Below, in pieces: positions 7,904-16,408 of a DNA stretch of 64,000 nt. The stretch covers positions 186,001 through 250,000 of the forward strand of contig NZ_JAGGLR010000014.1 of assembly GCF_017874715.1 (NCBI RefSeq), written 5' to 3'. Positions within the stretch are counted from its first letter, which is position 1. Every line of letters starts with the position of its first letter. A program made the position numbers and the translations under genes. This DNA is from Streptomyces iranensis (GTDB lineage: Bacteria > Actinomycetota > Actinomycetes > Streptomycetales > Streptomycetaceae). The notes under the pieces were generated by a model, which ran no database searches, had not been told where the DNA came from, and was given only the letters and a program-made list of their open reading frames with translations.

Positions 7904-9874
7904 GTGGTCTCCTCCACCTCTGGCGGCGCCGCCCCCGACGGCGGGGTACGGCACCGGCTGCGCGCATGGCTGCTGGAGGGCCTGACCGACATCGCCAAGC
8001 GCCAGCCCGGCCCGCACGCCGAGCCGGAGGGCGCACAACGGGGCCGGCCGTGGTGGCGGGTGATGTGCCTGACCGGTCTGGACTACTTCTCCACCCTCGG
8101 CTACCAGCCCGGAATCGCCGCCCTGGCGGCCGGGCTGCTCTCCCCGCTGGCCACCGTGGTGCTGGTGGTGGTGACCCTGGCGGGCGCGCTGCCGGTGTAC
8201 CGCAGAGTGGCCGCGGAGAGCCCGCACGGCCAGGGCTCGATCGCGATGCTGGAGCGGCTGCTGACCTTCTGGAAGGGCAAGCTGTTCGTCCTCACCCTGC
8301 TGGGCTTCGCGGCCACCGACTTCCTCATCACCATCACCCTCTCCGCCGCCGACGCCACCGCCCACCTGGTGGAGAACCCGCATCTCACCGCGACCCTGCG
8401 CGGCCATGAGGTGGCCGTCACCCTGATCCTGGTGGGACTGCTCGGGGCGGTGTTCCTCAAGGGGTTCACCGAGGCCATCGGGATCGCGGTGGCGCTGGTC
8501 GCCGCCTATCTGCTGCTCAACGCCGTCGTGGTGGCGGTCGGGCTGTGGCATGTGTGCACCGCGCCCCACGTGATTCCCGACTGGTCCCAGGCGCTGGTCG
8601 CCGAGCGCGGCAGTCCGCTGGTGATGGTCGGCGTGGCACTGGTGATCTTCCCGAAGCTGGCGCTCGGCCTGTCCGGGTTCGAGACGGGCGTGGCCGTCAT
8701 GCCGCATATCGAGGGCAAGCCGGGTGACACCGAGGAGCGCCCCGCCGGACGCGTCCGGGGCGCCCGGAAGCTGCTGACCACCGCCGCGGTGATCATGAGC
8801 ATCTTCCTCATCACCTCAAGCTTCATCACCACCCTGCTGATCCCACAGCGGGCGTTCGAACCGGGTGGCGAGGCCAATGGACGCGCCCTGGCCTACCTCG
8901 CCCATGAGTACCTGGGCTCGGCGTTCGGCAGCGTCTATGACGCCTCCACCATCGCCATCCTCTGGTTCGCCGGCGCCTCGGCCATGGCCGGGCTGCTCAA
9001 TCTGATGCCCCGCTATCTGCCGCGCTACGGCATGGCACCCCACTGGGCGCGTGCGGTCCGTCCCATGGTGCTGGTGTTCATCGCCATCGCGTTCCTGGTG
9101 ACCTGGCTCTTCAAGGCGGATGTGGACGCCCAGGGCGGCGCCTACGCCACCGGGGTGCTCGTGCTCATCACCTCCGCCGCCATCGCCGTCACCATCGCCG
9201 CCCGGCGCGCCCGGCAGCGCGGTTGGACCGTCGGTTTCGGTGTCATCTCGCTGATCTTCCTGTACACCACCGCGGTCAACGTCATCGAGCGGCCCGACGG
9301 CGTCAAGATCGGCGCCTGCTTCATCGCGGGCATCATGGCCGTATCCCTGCTGTCCCGGGTGGCCAGGGCGTTTGAGCTACGGGTCACCAGCGTGACGTTC
9401 GACGCCCTGGCCGAGCGGTTCGTCCGTGACACCGCCCACCGCAGGATCCGCTTCATCGCCAACAAACCGGAACGCCGCGACCTGGCCGAGTACCGCGAGA
9501 AGCAGCATCAGATCCGGGGGGACAACGACATCCCGCCCGAGGACGACATCATCTTCGTCGAGGTCACGGTGGCCGACCCGTCCGAGTTCGAGAGCGAGCT
9601 GCGGGTGTGCGGCGAGGTGGTGCACGGCCGCTACCGCGTGCTGACCCTGCAGAGCGCCACCATCCCCAACGCGCTGGCGGCGCTGCTGCTGCGGGTGCGG
9701 GACCTGACCGGGCAGCGCCCGCACATCTACTTCGAGTGGACGGAGGGCCATCCGCTGGCCCACTTCCTGCGCTTCTTCCTCTTCGGTCAGGGAGAGGTCG
9801 CCCCCGTCACCCGTGAGGTGCTCCGCGAGGCCGAGTCCGACCGCGGCCGCCGCCCCCACGTCCACGTCGGCTGA
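7904..9874 (+). CDS. APC superfamily amino acid/cation permease with cytoplasmic C-terminal domain
   Basis: This 656-aa membrane protein starts at GTG behind GGGAG. Around 12 transmembrane helices occupy residues 50-480; the motif LTGLDYFSTLGYQPGIAA near residue 55 marks the first helix of APC-type permeases, where the broken helix binds substrate. Residues about 490-640 form a soluble cytoplasmic domain (EDDIIFVEVTVADPSEFESEL, RPHIYFEWTEGHPLAHFLRFFLFG) of a type seen in large APC/KUP-like transporters. It probably takes up an amino acid or monovalent cation by a cation gradient; the substrate cannot be determined. It stands alone and converges on the radical SAM gene. Confidence 0.78.
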   Translation: MVSSTSGGAAPDGGVRHRLRAWLLEGLTDIAKRQPGPHAEPEGAQRGRPWWRVMCLTGLDYFSTLGYQPGIAALAAGLLSPLATVVLVVVTLAGALPVYRRVAAESPHGQGSIAMLERLLTFWKGKLFVLTLLGFAATDFLITITLSAADATAHLVENPHLTATLRGHEVAVTLILVGLLGAVFLKGFTEAIGIAVALVAAYLLLNAVVVAVGLWHVCTAPHVIPDWSQALVAERGSPLVMVGVALVIFPKLALGLSGFETGVAVMPHIEGKPGDTEERPAGRVRGARKLLTTAAVIMSIFLITSSFITTLLIPQRAFEPGGEANGRALAYLAHEYLGSAFGSVYDASTIAILWFAGASAMAGLLNLMPRYLPRYGMAPHWARAVRPMVLVFIAIAFLVTWLFKADVDAQGGAYATGVLVLITSAAIAVTIAARRARQRGWTVGFGVISLIFLYTTAVNVIERPDGVKIGACFIAGIMAVSLLSRVARAFELRVTSVTFDALAERFVRDTAHRRIRFIANKPERRDLAEYREKQHQIRGDNDIPPEDDIIFVEVTVADPSEFESELRVCGEVVHGRYRVLTLQSATIPNALAALLLRVRDLTGQRPHIYFEWTEGHPLAHFLRFFLFGQGEVAPVTREVLREAESDRGRRPHVHVG

Positions 9875-9889
9875 ACGGATCCCGTCGAG

Positions 9890-9922
9890 CCGGTGGCGGC
9901 GGCCACGTCAGGGCGCCACCGG
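9890..9922. terminator. Bidirectional hairpin between converging genes
   Basis: CCGGTGGCG (9890-9898) pairs with CGCCACCGG (9914-9922). The loop contains the stop codon of the minus-strand radical SAM gene, so the stem uses its last codons. Confidence 0.5.
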
Positions 9923-11257
9923 TTCCGGGTCCTGGTCCACGGCGGGCAGGCTGTCCATGAACGAGCTCACCGAGAACACCGCCCGCCCCGGGCCGGGCGG
10001 GCCGTATCCGGGTGGCGAGGACAGCCCGAAGTCCTCGAGCGTCGCCCGGTAGGTCTCCAGCAGCCGGATGTGGTACTCCAGCGGGGCGCCCTGCGGATTC
10101 TCCTTGCCCAGCGGTGTCGTCGGCTCGGGGCACCAGGTGGTGAACCGGGGCACGATCCCGTGCGACATGAAGAAGCGCAGGCCCTCGGCGGTGGAGTCGA
10201 TCGCCTCGGCCACGGATGCGAAGCCGAGCGGCTGGGCCATCTCCACGCCCGCCACGAAGTTGGGGATCACATTCCGGGCGCCGAACACCTCGGCCGAGTC
10301 CAGGATCCGGCGGTGCCACTCCTCCCGGCCGATGTAGCGCTCCTTGCCCGGACAGTACAGCTCGAACAGCCGCCGGTCCCACACCTCGAAGTTGGGGTGG
10401 TAGATCCGCACCCCGTAGTCGTGGAACCGCTGGACGTCTTCCTTGGGCAGCGCCTGCGCCACCACCTTGCCGATCCACCGGCCCGGGAAGCGCTCCTCGA
10501 TGGCCTTCGCGTACTGGCCGTAGAAGTCGGCCTCGTCACGGCCGCCCACATGCGAGGTGATCGCGCCGCCGGTGAGGGTGTACGCCTGCGAGGTGCGGGC
10601 GGTGTCATGGCGGTCGATGATCTCCAGCGCCTCCAGCACCTCCTCGACCGGCTTCACCCCGGTGTACGGGCGGCCCGCCGCCTTGTGCTGACGCCAGTTG
10701 TGGTTGATGTCGCAGTACTGGCACTCCTCCTTGGCGCCGAAGTACTGGCACACCCGGAAGACCGTCAGATAGACCAGATAGCCCCACTGGATGGTCGGCG
10801 CGACCTCCATCACCGACTTGCCGTTCGACAGCGTGTGGCGGTAGTAGTCCGGCATCGGCGGCAGCCCCACATCGGCGATGCGCGCACCGTCCAGATACAG
10901 CCCCAGCGCACCGTCCTCCCCGGCCCGGACCACATACGGCGACTCGGGGTTGACGCGGACGGACACCACGGTGCGGCGGAGCTCGTACGGCCCGCCGGTG
11001 AGCACGATCTCCTCGGGCGGCCGCTTGAGGGCCGCGGCCTCCAGCTCCGGCAGGGTGCGGTGGTCGAACGAGAAGATGAAGTACGACTTCGGCTTGACGT
11101 CGCCGTCCTCGTTGCCGCTGAGCGCGGACTCGTCGAAGGCCATGCCGCCGCGCAGCAGGTCCTCCTTGAGCACGGCCTCCCGGGGCACCTGGGGGAAACG
11201 CCCCATCAGCCCCTCGATCAGCGCGGTTCGTCCCTCTCTCGCCATCTGCTGCACCAT
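9908..11257 (-). CDS. Radical SAM protein with atypical CX8CX2C cluster motif
   Basis: The ATG at 11257 follows GGAG at 7 bases and gives 449 aa. The likely [4Fe-4S]/S-adenosylmethionine site is FRVCQYFGAKEECQYCDIN (about residues 175-193): three cysteines spaced CX8CX2C rather than the canonical CX3CX2C, with an aromatic residue before the last Cys as usual. LTGGAITSHVGG (about 240) could be the GGE-type SAM contact. No B12 domain and no SPASM-type cysteine-rich tail are seen. The N-terminal 150 residues (KPKSYFIFSFDHRTLPELE, Ig-like or beta-rich) are not a domain I recognise. The substrate is unknown. It is an isolated gene, divergent from the NAD kinase. Confidence 0.75.
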   Translation of the reverse strand: MVQQMAREGRTALIEGLMGRFPQVPREAVLKEDLLRGGMAFDESALSGNEDGDVKPKSYFIFSFDHRTLPELEAAALKRPPEEIVLTGGPYELRRTVVSVRVNPESPYVVRAGEDGALGLYLDGARIADVGLPPMPDYYRHTLSNGKSVMEVAPTIQWGYLVYLTVFRVCQYFGAKEECQYCDINHNWRQHKAAGRPYTGVKPVEEVLEALEIIDRHDTARTSQAYTLTGGAITSHVGGRDEADFYGQYAKAIEERFPGRWIGKVVAQALPKEDVQRFHDYGVRIYHPNFEVWDRRLFELYCPGKERYIGREEWHRRILDSAEVFGARNVIPNFVAGVEMAQPLGFASVAEAIDSTAEGLRFFMSHGIVPRFTTWCPEPTTPLGKENPQGAPLEYHIRLLETYRATLEDFGLSSPPGYGPPGPGRAVFSVSSFMDSLPAVDQDPEPVAP

Positions 11258-11362
11258 CCCCCTGTCTCCGTACGGGTGCGGTGTGGTTCCCACGCAGGTC
11301 TCTGTGCCGCTGAACAGACACCATAGATCAGGACGGATGCTCGGCTCCATGGCGCCCGCCCG

Positions 11363-11448
11363 GTGTCCGCCTCACGCCCGCCGCGTGTCCGCCCCACGCC
11401 CGCCCCGACCCGCCGCGTGTCCGCCCCGAGCCCGCCCCGTGTCCGTCC
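11363..11448. repeat. Degenerate GTGTCCGCC repeats upstream of the NAD kinase
   Basis: Four copies of GTGTCCG followed by C/T-rich sequence start near 11363, 11385, 11417 and 11439, separated by CCCGCC-rich spacers. They lie between the divergent radical SAM and NAD kinase starts. They look like slippage products; no regulatory role is evident. Confidence 0.5.
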
Positions 11449-11489
11449 GATGGGCGCTCCGGGGCGGGGCCATCTACGGTGGAAGGGCG

Positions 11490-12578
11490 ATGGCTGTCAA
11501 CCGGCTCGGCATGGTCGTCCACCAGGCCCGCCCCACCGCCGTCGCGGCGGCCCGCACCGCCCGCGCATGGGCCGCCGCGCGCGGCATCTCCTGCTTCGAG
11601 CTGGACGTCTGGCGTGGCGACCAGCCCCGGCGCAGCGCCCAGGAGGAGTCGGAGGCGGCCGGCCACCCCGATCTGATCGTCACCTTCGGCGGCGACGGCA
11701 CCTTTCTGCGCGGTGCCCGGCTCGCCGCCAGGAACGGGGCCGCGGCGCTGGGGGTGAACGTGGGGCGGGTCGGCTTCCTCACCGAGATCAGCGTCGACCA
11801 GGTGGAGGACGCGCTGAACGCCGTCCACGAGGGCCGGGCCACGATCGAGGAGCGCATGCTGCTCACCCTGCGGGCGTCCCGGCCGCTGGAGATGCCCGAG
11901 GGCATGGAGGCGCTGCTGCGCTACGGGCGGGGTCCCGTACCGCCCCCGCCCAAGGTCCGCCCCGGCCGCGGCGGCCCCGAGGAGGCCGGCTGGGGCATTC
12001 CGCTGGATGTCAACGCCGTCAACGACGTGGTCTTCGAAAAGCTCGCCCGCGATCGCCAGGCCGGTCTCGGCGTGTATGTGTCCGCGCAGCTGCTCGCCTC
12101 GTACTCGGCCGACGCGATCATCGTGGCCACCCCGACCGGCTCCACCGCCTACAGCTTCGCCGCCGGCGGGCCGGTGGTCTCCCCGTACCTGGACGCGGTG
12201 GTCTTCACCCCGGTCGCCCCGCATATCGCCTTCGACCGCACGGTGGTGGCCGCGGTGGACGAACCCGTCGCGGTACGGGTGCTGCCGACCTCGGGGCAGG
12301 TGGCGGTCAGCCTCGACGGGCAGCTGCGCGGGGTGCTGAATCCGGGTGACTGGGTGGCGGCCTACCGGGCACCGGTCCGGCTGCGGCTGGTACGGCTCGC
12401 GCCGACGCAGTTCTACCACCGGCTGCGCGACCGCTTCCGGCTGGCCGACTCGCCCGCCGCCGACACGGCCCCGCCGTTCTACCGCCCCAGCTCCCCGATC
12501 CCACCGGACCTGGCACATCTGCGGCTTCCCCCGGTGCCCGACGACCCACCGGAGCCGGGGCCGGACGGCCCACGCTGA
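11490..12578 (+). CDS. NAD kinase (ATP/polyphosphate-NAD kinase family)
   Basis: The 362-aa protein should phosphorylate NAD to NADP in the cytoplasm. The diagnostic GGDGT motif is present (LIVTFGGDGTFLRGARLA, about residues 66-83), as are NVGRVGFLTEI, the NDVVFEK segment and ATPTGSTAYSFAAGGPVV. It is longer than typical (~300 aa) because of a Pro/Gly-rich insertion around residues 145-175 (RGPVPPPPKVRPGRGG) and a Pro-rich tail of about 50 residues. Streptomyces usually encode more than one NAD kinase, so this may be a paralogue. The oxidoreductase operon begins 2 or 38 bases downstream on the same strand, so NADP supply and that enzyme may be co-expressed. Confidence 0.85.
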   Translation: MAVNRLGMVVHQARPTAVAAARTARAWAAARGISCFELDVWRGDQPRRSAQEESEAAGHPDLIVTFGGDGTFLRGARLAARNGAAALGVNVGRVGFLTEISVDQVEDALNAVHEGRATIEERMLLTLRASRPLEMPEGMEALLRYGRGPVPPPPKVRPGRGGPEEAGWGIPLDVNAVNDVVFEKLARDRQAGLGVYVSAQLLASYSADAIIVATPTGSTAYSFAAGGPVVSPYLDAVVFTPVAPHIAFDRTVVAAVDEPVAVRVLPTSGQVAVSLDGQLRGVLNPGDWVAAYRAPVRLRLVRLAPTQFYHRLRDRFRLADSPAADTAPPFYRPSSPIPPDLAHLRLPPVPDDPPEPGPDGPR

Positions 12579-12616
12579 AGATGCGGGGCGCACACCCCGA
12601 TGCCAGGCTGAGGGGT

Positions 12617-13207
12617 GTGACAGCCCACGCGTTTCACAGCGACTTCGCGCTGCGTGTCAACGGTGCCGACCGCCCCCTCACCCTCGACCACCGGGTGACC
12701 CTGCTGGACGCCCTCCGTGAACACCTGGCGCTGACCGGGGTCAAGAAGGGGTGCGACCACGGGCAGTGCGGGGCCTGCACCGTCCTGATCGACGGGGAGC
12801 GCGTCAACAGCTGCCTGGTGTTCGCCGTGGCCGCCCAGGGCCGGGACATCACCACCATCGAGGGCGTGGCCGGGCTCGCCGCCCCCGAGGAACTCCACCC
12901 GCTGCAGCGGGCGTTCCTGGACCACGACGGCTTCCAGTGCGGCTACTGCACACCAGGCCAGATCTGTTCCGCCATCGGCGCGCTCACCGAGGCCGCGCGC
13001 GGCTGGCCCAGCCAGGTGACGGAGGACCTGGCGGCCGGGGTCGGCGCGCCGGATGAGCTGGACGCCGACGAGATCCGGGAGCGGATGAGCGGCAACCTGT
13101 GCCGCTGCGGGGCGTACCCCGGCATCGTGGCCGCCATCCGCGAGGTCGCCGGGGCCGACGGCGGCGGGGCGCCCGCCCGCGCCGGCGCGCCGGGAGGAGC
13201 GCGATGA
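12617..13207 (+). CDS. [2Fe-2S] iron-sulphur subunit of an aldehyde/xanthine oxidoreductase
   Basis: This small subunit (196 aa from GTG 12617) carries electrons from the molybdenum centre to FAD. The plant-type ferredoxin cluster ligands are in GVKKGCDHGQCGACTVLIDG with a distal Cys in RVNSCLVF, and the helical second cluster ligands are FQCGYCTPGQ and GNLCRCGAYPG. Both clusters are therefore intact. An ATG at 12581 in frame would add 12 poorly conserved residues; I prefer 12617 because homology begins just after it, although its ribosome site is cramped. No Tat signal is visible at either start, unlike the periplasmic E. coli PaoA. The stop overlaps the next start as ATGA. Confidence 0.88.
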   Translation: MTAHAFHSDFALRVNGADRPLTLDHRVTLLDALREHLALTGVKKGCDHGQCGACTVLIDGERVNSCLVFAVAAQGRDITTIEGVAGLAAPEELHPLQRAFLDHDGFQCGYCTPGQICSAIGALTEAARGWPSQVTEDLAAGVGAPDELDADEIRERMSGNLCRCGAYPGIVAAIREVAGADGGGAPARAGAPGGAR

Positions 13208-14202
13208 AGCCCTTCGGCTATGAGCGCGCCACCGATCCCCAGGCCGCCGCCACGCTCGTGGCCGACTCCACCGAGGCGGTGTACCTGGCCGGGGGCACCA
13301 ACCTGGTGGACCTGATGAAGCTCGGGGTGACCGAGCCCGCCCTGCTCGTCGACATCACCCGGCTCCCGTACGACACCGTCGAGCACCGTCCGGACGGCGG
13401 TGTGCTCATCGGCGCGCTGGTCCCGGGCAGCCGCCTCGCCGGAGACCCCGGCATCCGCGAGCGTTTCCCGGCGCTGGCCGAAGCGCTGCTGTCGGGGGCC
13501 TCCGGGCAGCTGAGGACCGTGGCCACCACCGGTGGCAATCTGCTGCAGCGCACCCGCTGTGTGTACTTCCAGGACGTGACCAAACCCTGCAACAAGCGGC
13601 GGCCGGAGACCGGCTGTTCGGCCGTCCAGGGCCTCCACCGCGACCTGGCCGTGCTCGGCACCTCCGACTTCTGCGTGGCCAACCACCCCTCGGACATGGC
13701 GGTGGCGATGGCCGCGCTCGACGCGGTGGTCCATCTGCGGCGGGTGAACGGCAGCCCCCGCACAGTGCCGCTGAACGACTTCTATCTGCTGCCCGGTGAC
13801 ACCCCGCACCGCGAGACGGTGCTGCAGCCCGGCGACCTGATCACCGGTGTCGAGCTGCCACCGCCGCCCGGGGGCGCCGCCATGTCCTACCGGAAGGTCC
13901 GCGACCGCTGGTCCTACGCGTTCGCCCTGGTGTCGGTGGCCGCCGTCGTGGCCACCGAGGCCGACGGCACACTGCGGGAGGTCCGGCTGGGGCTCGGCGG
14001 CGTGGGCACCCGCCCCTGGCGGGCCCGCGAGACCGAGCGGCTGCTGACCGGGCGGCAGCCGACCGAGGAGCGCCTGCAGGAGGCCGCCCGCGCCGAGTTC
14101 GCCTCGGCGCGCCCGCTGCCGCAGAACGCGTTCAAGGTCGACCTCGCCGTGGACGTCATCACCGCGGCCGTGCGCGACCTCGTGGGAGGGCGGCGGCGAT
14201 GA
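13204..14202 (+). CDS. FAD-binding subunit of the aldehyde/xanthine oxidoreductase (PaoB type)
   Basis: The 332-aa medium subunit binds FAD through the CO-dehydrogenase flavoprotein fold: the AGGTNLVDLMKLG motif (about residues 29-41) and the ATTGGNLLQRTRC motif (about 108-120). The segment TRCVYFQDVTKPCNKRRPETGC contains three closely spaced cysteines plus SAVQGLHRD, the pattern that in E. coli PaoB (YagS) holds an extra [4Fe-4S] cluster. This places the enzyme near the PaoABC aldehyde oxidoreductases rather than classical xanthine dehydrogenases. It overlaps both neighbours by ATGA junctions, so subunit stoichiometry is probably kept by coupled translation. Confidence 0.88.
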   Translation: MKPFGYERATDPQAAATLVADSTEAVYLAGGTNLVDLMKLGVTEPALLVDITRLPYDTVEHRPDGGVLIGALVPGSRLAGDPGIRERFPALAEALLSGASGQLRTVATTGGNLLQRTRCVYFQDVTKPCNKRRPETGCSAVQGLHRDLAVLGTSDFCVANHPSDMAVAMAALDAVVHLRRVNGSPRTVPLNDFYLLPGDTPHRETVLQPGDLITGVELPPPPGGAAMSYRKVRDRWSYAFALVSVAAVVATEADGTLREVRLGLGGVGTRPWRARETERLLTGRQPTEERLQEAARAEFASARPLPQNAFKVDLAVDVITAAVRDLVGGRRR

Positions 14203-16337
14203 CCACGCTCCAGCGGACCGTGGGCGCGGAGGTGACCCGCGTCGAAGGGCGCGAGAAGGTCACCGGTGCCGCGCTCTACGCGTACGAGTACCCGGTGCCG
14301 GACGCCCTGTACGCGTGGGCGGTGCAGTCCACCATTCCGCGTGGCACGGTGCGCGCCGTCGACACCGCCGCGGCGCTGTCCCTGCCGGGCGTGGTCGCCG
14401 TGCTCGACAGCCGTAATGTGGCCCGGCTGCGCCCGACCGACACCCCTGAACTCGCCGTTCTGCAGTCCCCCGAAGTGGCCTACCGCGGGCAGATCGTGGC
14501 GGCCGTGGTGGCGGACACCTTCGAGACGGCCCGTCAGGCGGCGGCCGCCGTGCGGGTCGAGTACGACGTGGACGACCACGACGCCGAGCTGATGGACGGC
14601 GATCCGCGCGTCTTCGTCCCCGAGACGGTCAACGGCGGCTACCCGGGGCACACGGAGACCGGCGATGTGGACGCCGCCCTCGACGCGGCGCCGGTGGTCC
14701 TCGACGCCACGTACACCACGCCCCCCGAGCACACGGCCACGATGGAACCGCATGCCACCATCGCCGTCTGGGACGGGGACACGCTCACCCTCTACAACGG
14801 CGACCAGGGCCCCTGGATGACGGCCGCCAGGGTGGCCGAGCTGTTCGGCCTGCCCGAGGGCGCCGTCCGGATCGTCGCCGACCACACCGGCGGCGGCTTC
14901 GGCTCCAAGGCGATTCCCCGCCCGCCCACGGTGCTCGCCGCGCTGGCCGCCCGCGCCGTGGGCCGCCCGGTCAAGGTGGCGGCCACCCGGCAGCAGATGT
15001 TCACCATGGTCTCGTACCGCACGCCCACCATCCAGCGCATCCGGCTCGGCGCCGAACGGGACGGCAGGCTCACCGCCATCTGGCACGACGCGCTGCAGCA
15101 GAGCTCCACGCTCACCCCGTACTGCGAGCAGACGGTCACCTGCACCCGCGTCATGTACGCCGCGCGCCACCGCCGGACCACCCATCGCCTGGCGCAGCTG
15201 GATGTGCCGACGCCCTCGTGGATGCGGGCCCCCGGCGAGGCGCCCGGGATGTTCGCGCTGGAGAGCGCGATGGACGAGCTCGCCGTGGAGCTGGGCATGG
15301 ACCCCATCGACCTGCGGGTGGCCAACGAGCCGTCCGTGGACCCCGGGACCGGTCACCCCTTCAGCAGCCGCAACCTGGTGGCCTGTCTGCGGGAGGGCGC
15401 CGCGCGCTTCGGCTGGGTGGGCCGCGACCCCGCGCCGGGGGCCCGCCGGGAGGGGCACTGGCTGCTCGGCACCGGAGTGGCGGCGTGCAACTACCCCGCC
15501 CTCACCTGGCCCTCCACCGCGACCGCCTGCGCCGAGCCCGGCCGAGGCTTCACCGTACGGATCGCCGCGGCCGACATCGGCACCGGAGCCCGCACCGCGC
15601 TGACCCAGGTGGCGGCGGACGAACTCGGTGTGGGGATCGACCGGGTCACCCTCGACATCGGCCGCAGCGCCTACGGCCAGGCACCGTGGGCGGGCGGCTC
15701 CATGGGCCTCAGCTCGTGGGGATGGGCGGTGGCCAAGGCGTGCCGGGCGCTGACCAAGCGGCTGGACGAGGTCTCCGGCGCGATCCCGCCCGGCGGACTG
15801 GAGGAGCGCGCGGACACCGCCGAGGACGTCGAGGCGCGCCGGGCGTTCTCGCGCCACGCCTACGGCGCCCAGTTCGCGGAGGTGCGGGTGGACACCGTCA
15901 CCGGCCAGGTGCGGGTCGACCGGCTGCTGGGGATGTTCGCCGCCGGGCGCGTCATCAACCCCCGGACGGCGGGCTCGCAGCTGCGCGGCGGCATGTGCAT
16001 GGGGCTGTCGATGGCGCTGCACGAAAACCTGGAGACGGACCCGCGGTTCGGCGACTTCGCCAACCACGACCTCGCCACGTATCACATCGCGGCCAACGCG
16101 GATGTGCGCGATGTCCAGGCGCACTGGCTCGAGGAGAACGACGACGAGCTCAACCCGATGGGCAGCAAGGGCATCGGGGAGCTGGGCATCGTCGGCACGG
16201 CGGCGGCGATCGCCAACGCGGTGTACCACGCCACGGGGGTGCGGGTCCGCGATCTGCCGATCACGGTGGAGCGGGTGCGCGCGGGGCTCTCCGCGGGCCT
16301 GCCCGCCGGATCCTCCGCCGGACCGTCCGCCCGCTGA
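14199..16337 (+). CDS. Molybdopterin-binding catalytic subunit of the aldehyde/xanthine oxidoreductase (PaoC type)
   Basis: This 712-aa subunit contains the N-terminal a/b hammerhead domain (EKVTGAALYAYEYPVPDALYA) and the molybdenum cofactor domain. Cofactor contacts are visible: GGGFGSKAIPRPPTVLAALAA (about 230-250), APGEAPGMFALESAMDELA and MGSKGIGELGIVGTAAAIANA, in which the Glu of GELG is the expected catalytic base that activates the water attacking the substrate. It should oxidise aldehydes or N-heterocycles to the hydroxylated product. The substrate is not predictable. A dedicated XdhC/PaoD-type maturation factor is not present in the window, so one must be supplied from elsewhere. Confidence 0.88.
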   Translation: MTTLQRTVGAEVTRVEGREKVTGAALYAYEYPVPDALYAWAVQSTIPRGTVRAVDTAAALSLPGVVAVLDSRNVARLRPTDTPELAVLQSPEVAYRGQIVAAVVADTFETARQAAAAVRVEYDVDDHDAELMDGDPRVFVPETVNGGYPGHTETGDVDAALDAAPVVLDATYTTPPEHTATMEPHATIAVWDGDTLTLYNGDQGPWMTAARVAELFGLPEGAVRIVADHTGGGFGSKAIPRPPTVLAALAARAVGRPVKVAATRQQMFTMVSYRTPTIQRIRLGAERDGRLTAIWHDALQQSSTLTPYCEQTVTCTRVMYAARHRRTTHRLAQLDVPTPSWMRAPGEAPGMFALESAMDELAVELGMDPIDLRVANEPSVDPGTGHPFSSRNLVACLREGAARFGWVGRDPAPGARREGHWLLGTGVAACNYPALTWPSTATACAEPGRGFTVRIAAADIGTGARTALTQVAADELGVGIDRVTLDIGRSAYGQAPWAGGSMGLSSWGWAVAKACRALTKRLDEVSGAIPPGGLEERADTAEDVEARRAFSRHAYGAQFAEVRVDTVTGQVRVDRLLGMFAAGRVINPRTAGSQLRGGMCMGLSMALHENLETDPRFGDFANHDLATYHIAANADVRDVQAHWLEENDDELNPMGSKGIGELGIVGTAAAIANAVYHATGVRVRDLPITVERVRAGLSAGLPAGSSAGPSAR

Positions 16338-16365
16338 GCGGCCGCCCGGCCCGTCGCGGCTCCCG

Positions 16366-16396
16366 GGGTGTCCCGCGGTGACGGCGCGGGACACCC
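16366..16396. terminator. Bidirectional hairpin terminator
   Basis: GGGTGTCCCGC (16366-16376) pairs with GCGGGACACCC (16386-16396) around a 9-nt loop, between the converging oxidoreductase operon and the protease gene. Confidence 0.7.
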
Positions 16397-16408
16397 GGTC
16401 GCGTGGGA

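Noticed and set aside
13914..16394. 826-codon minus-strand frame opposite the molybdenum subunit gene
   Set aside because: The plus strand encodes three overlapping subunits with intact cofactor motifs; the antisense product is low-complexity.
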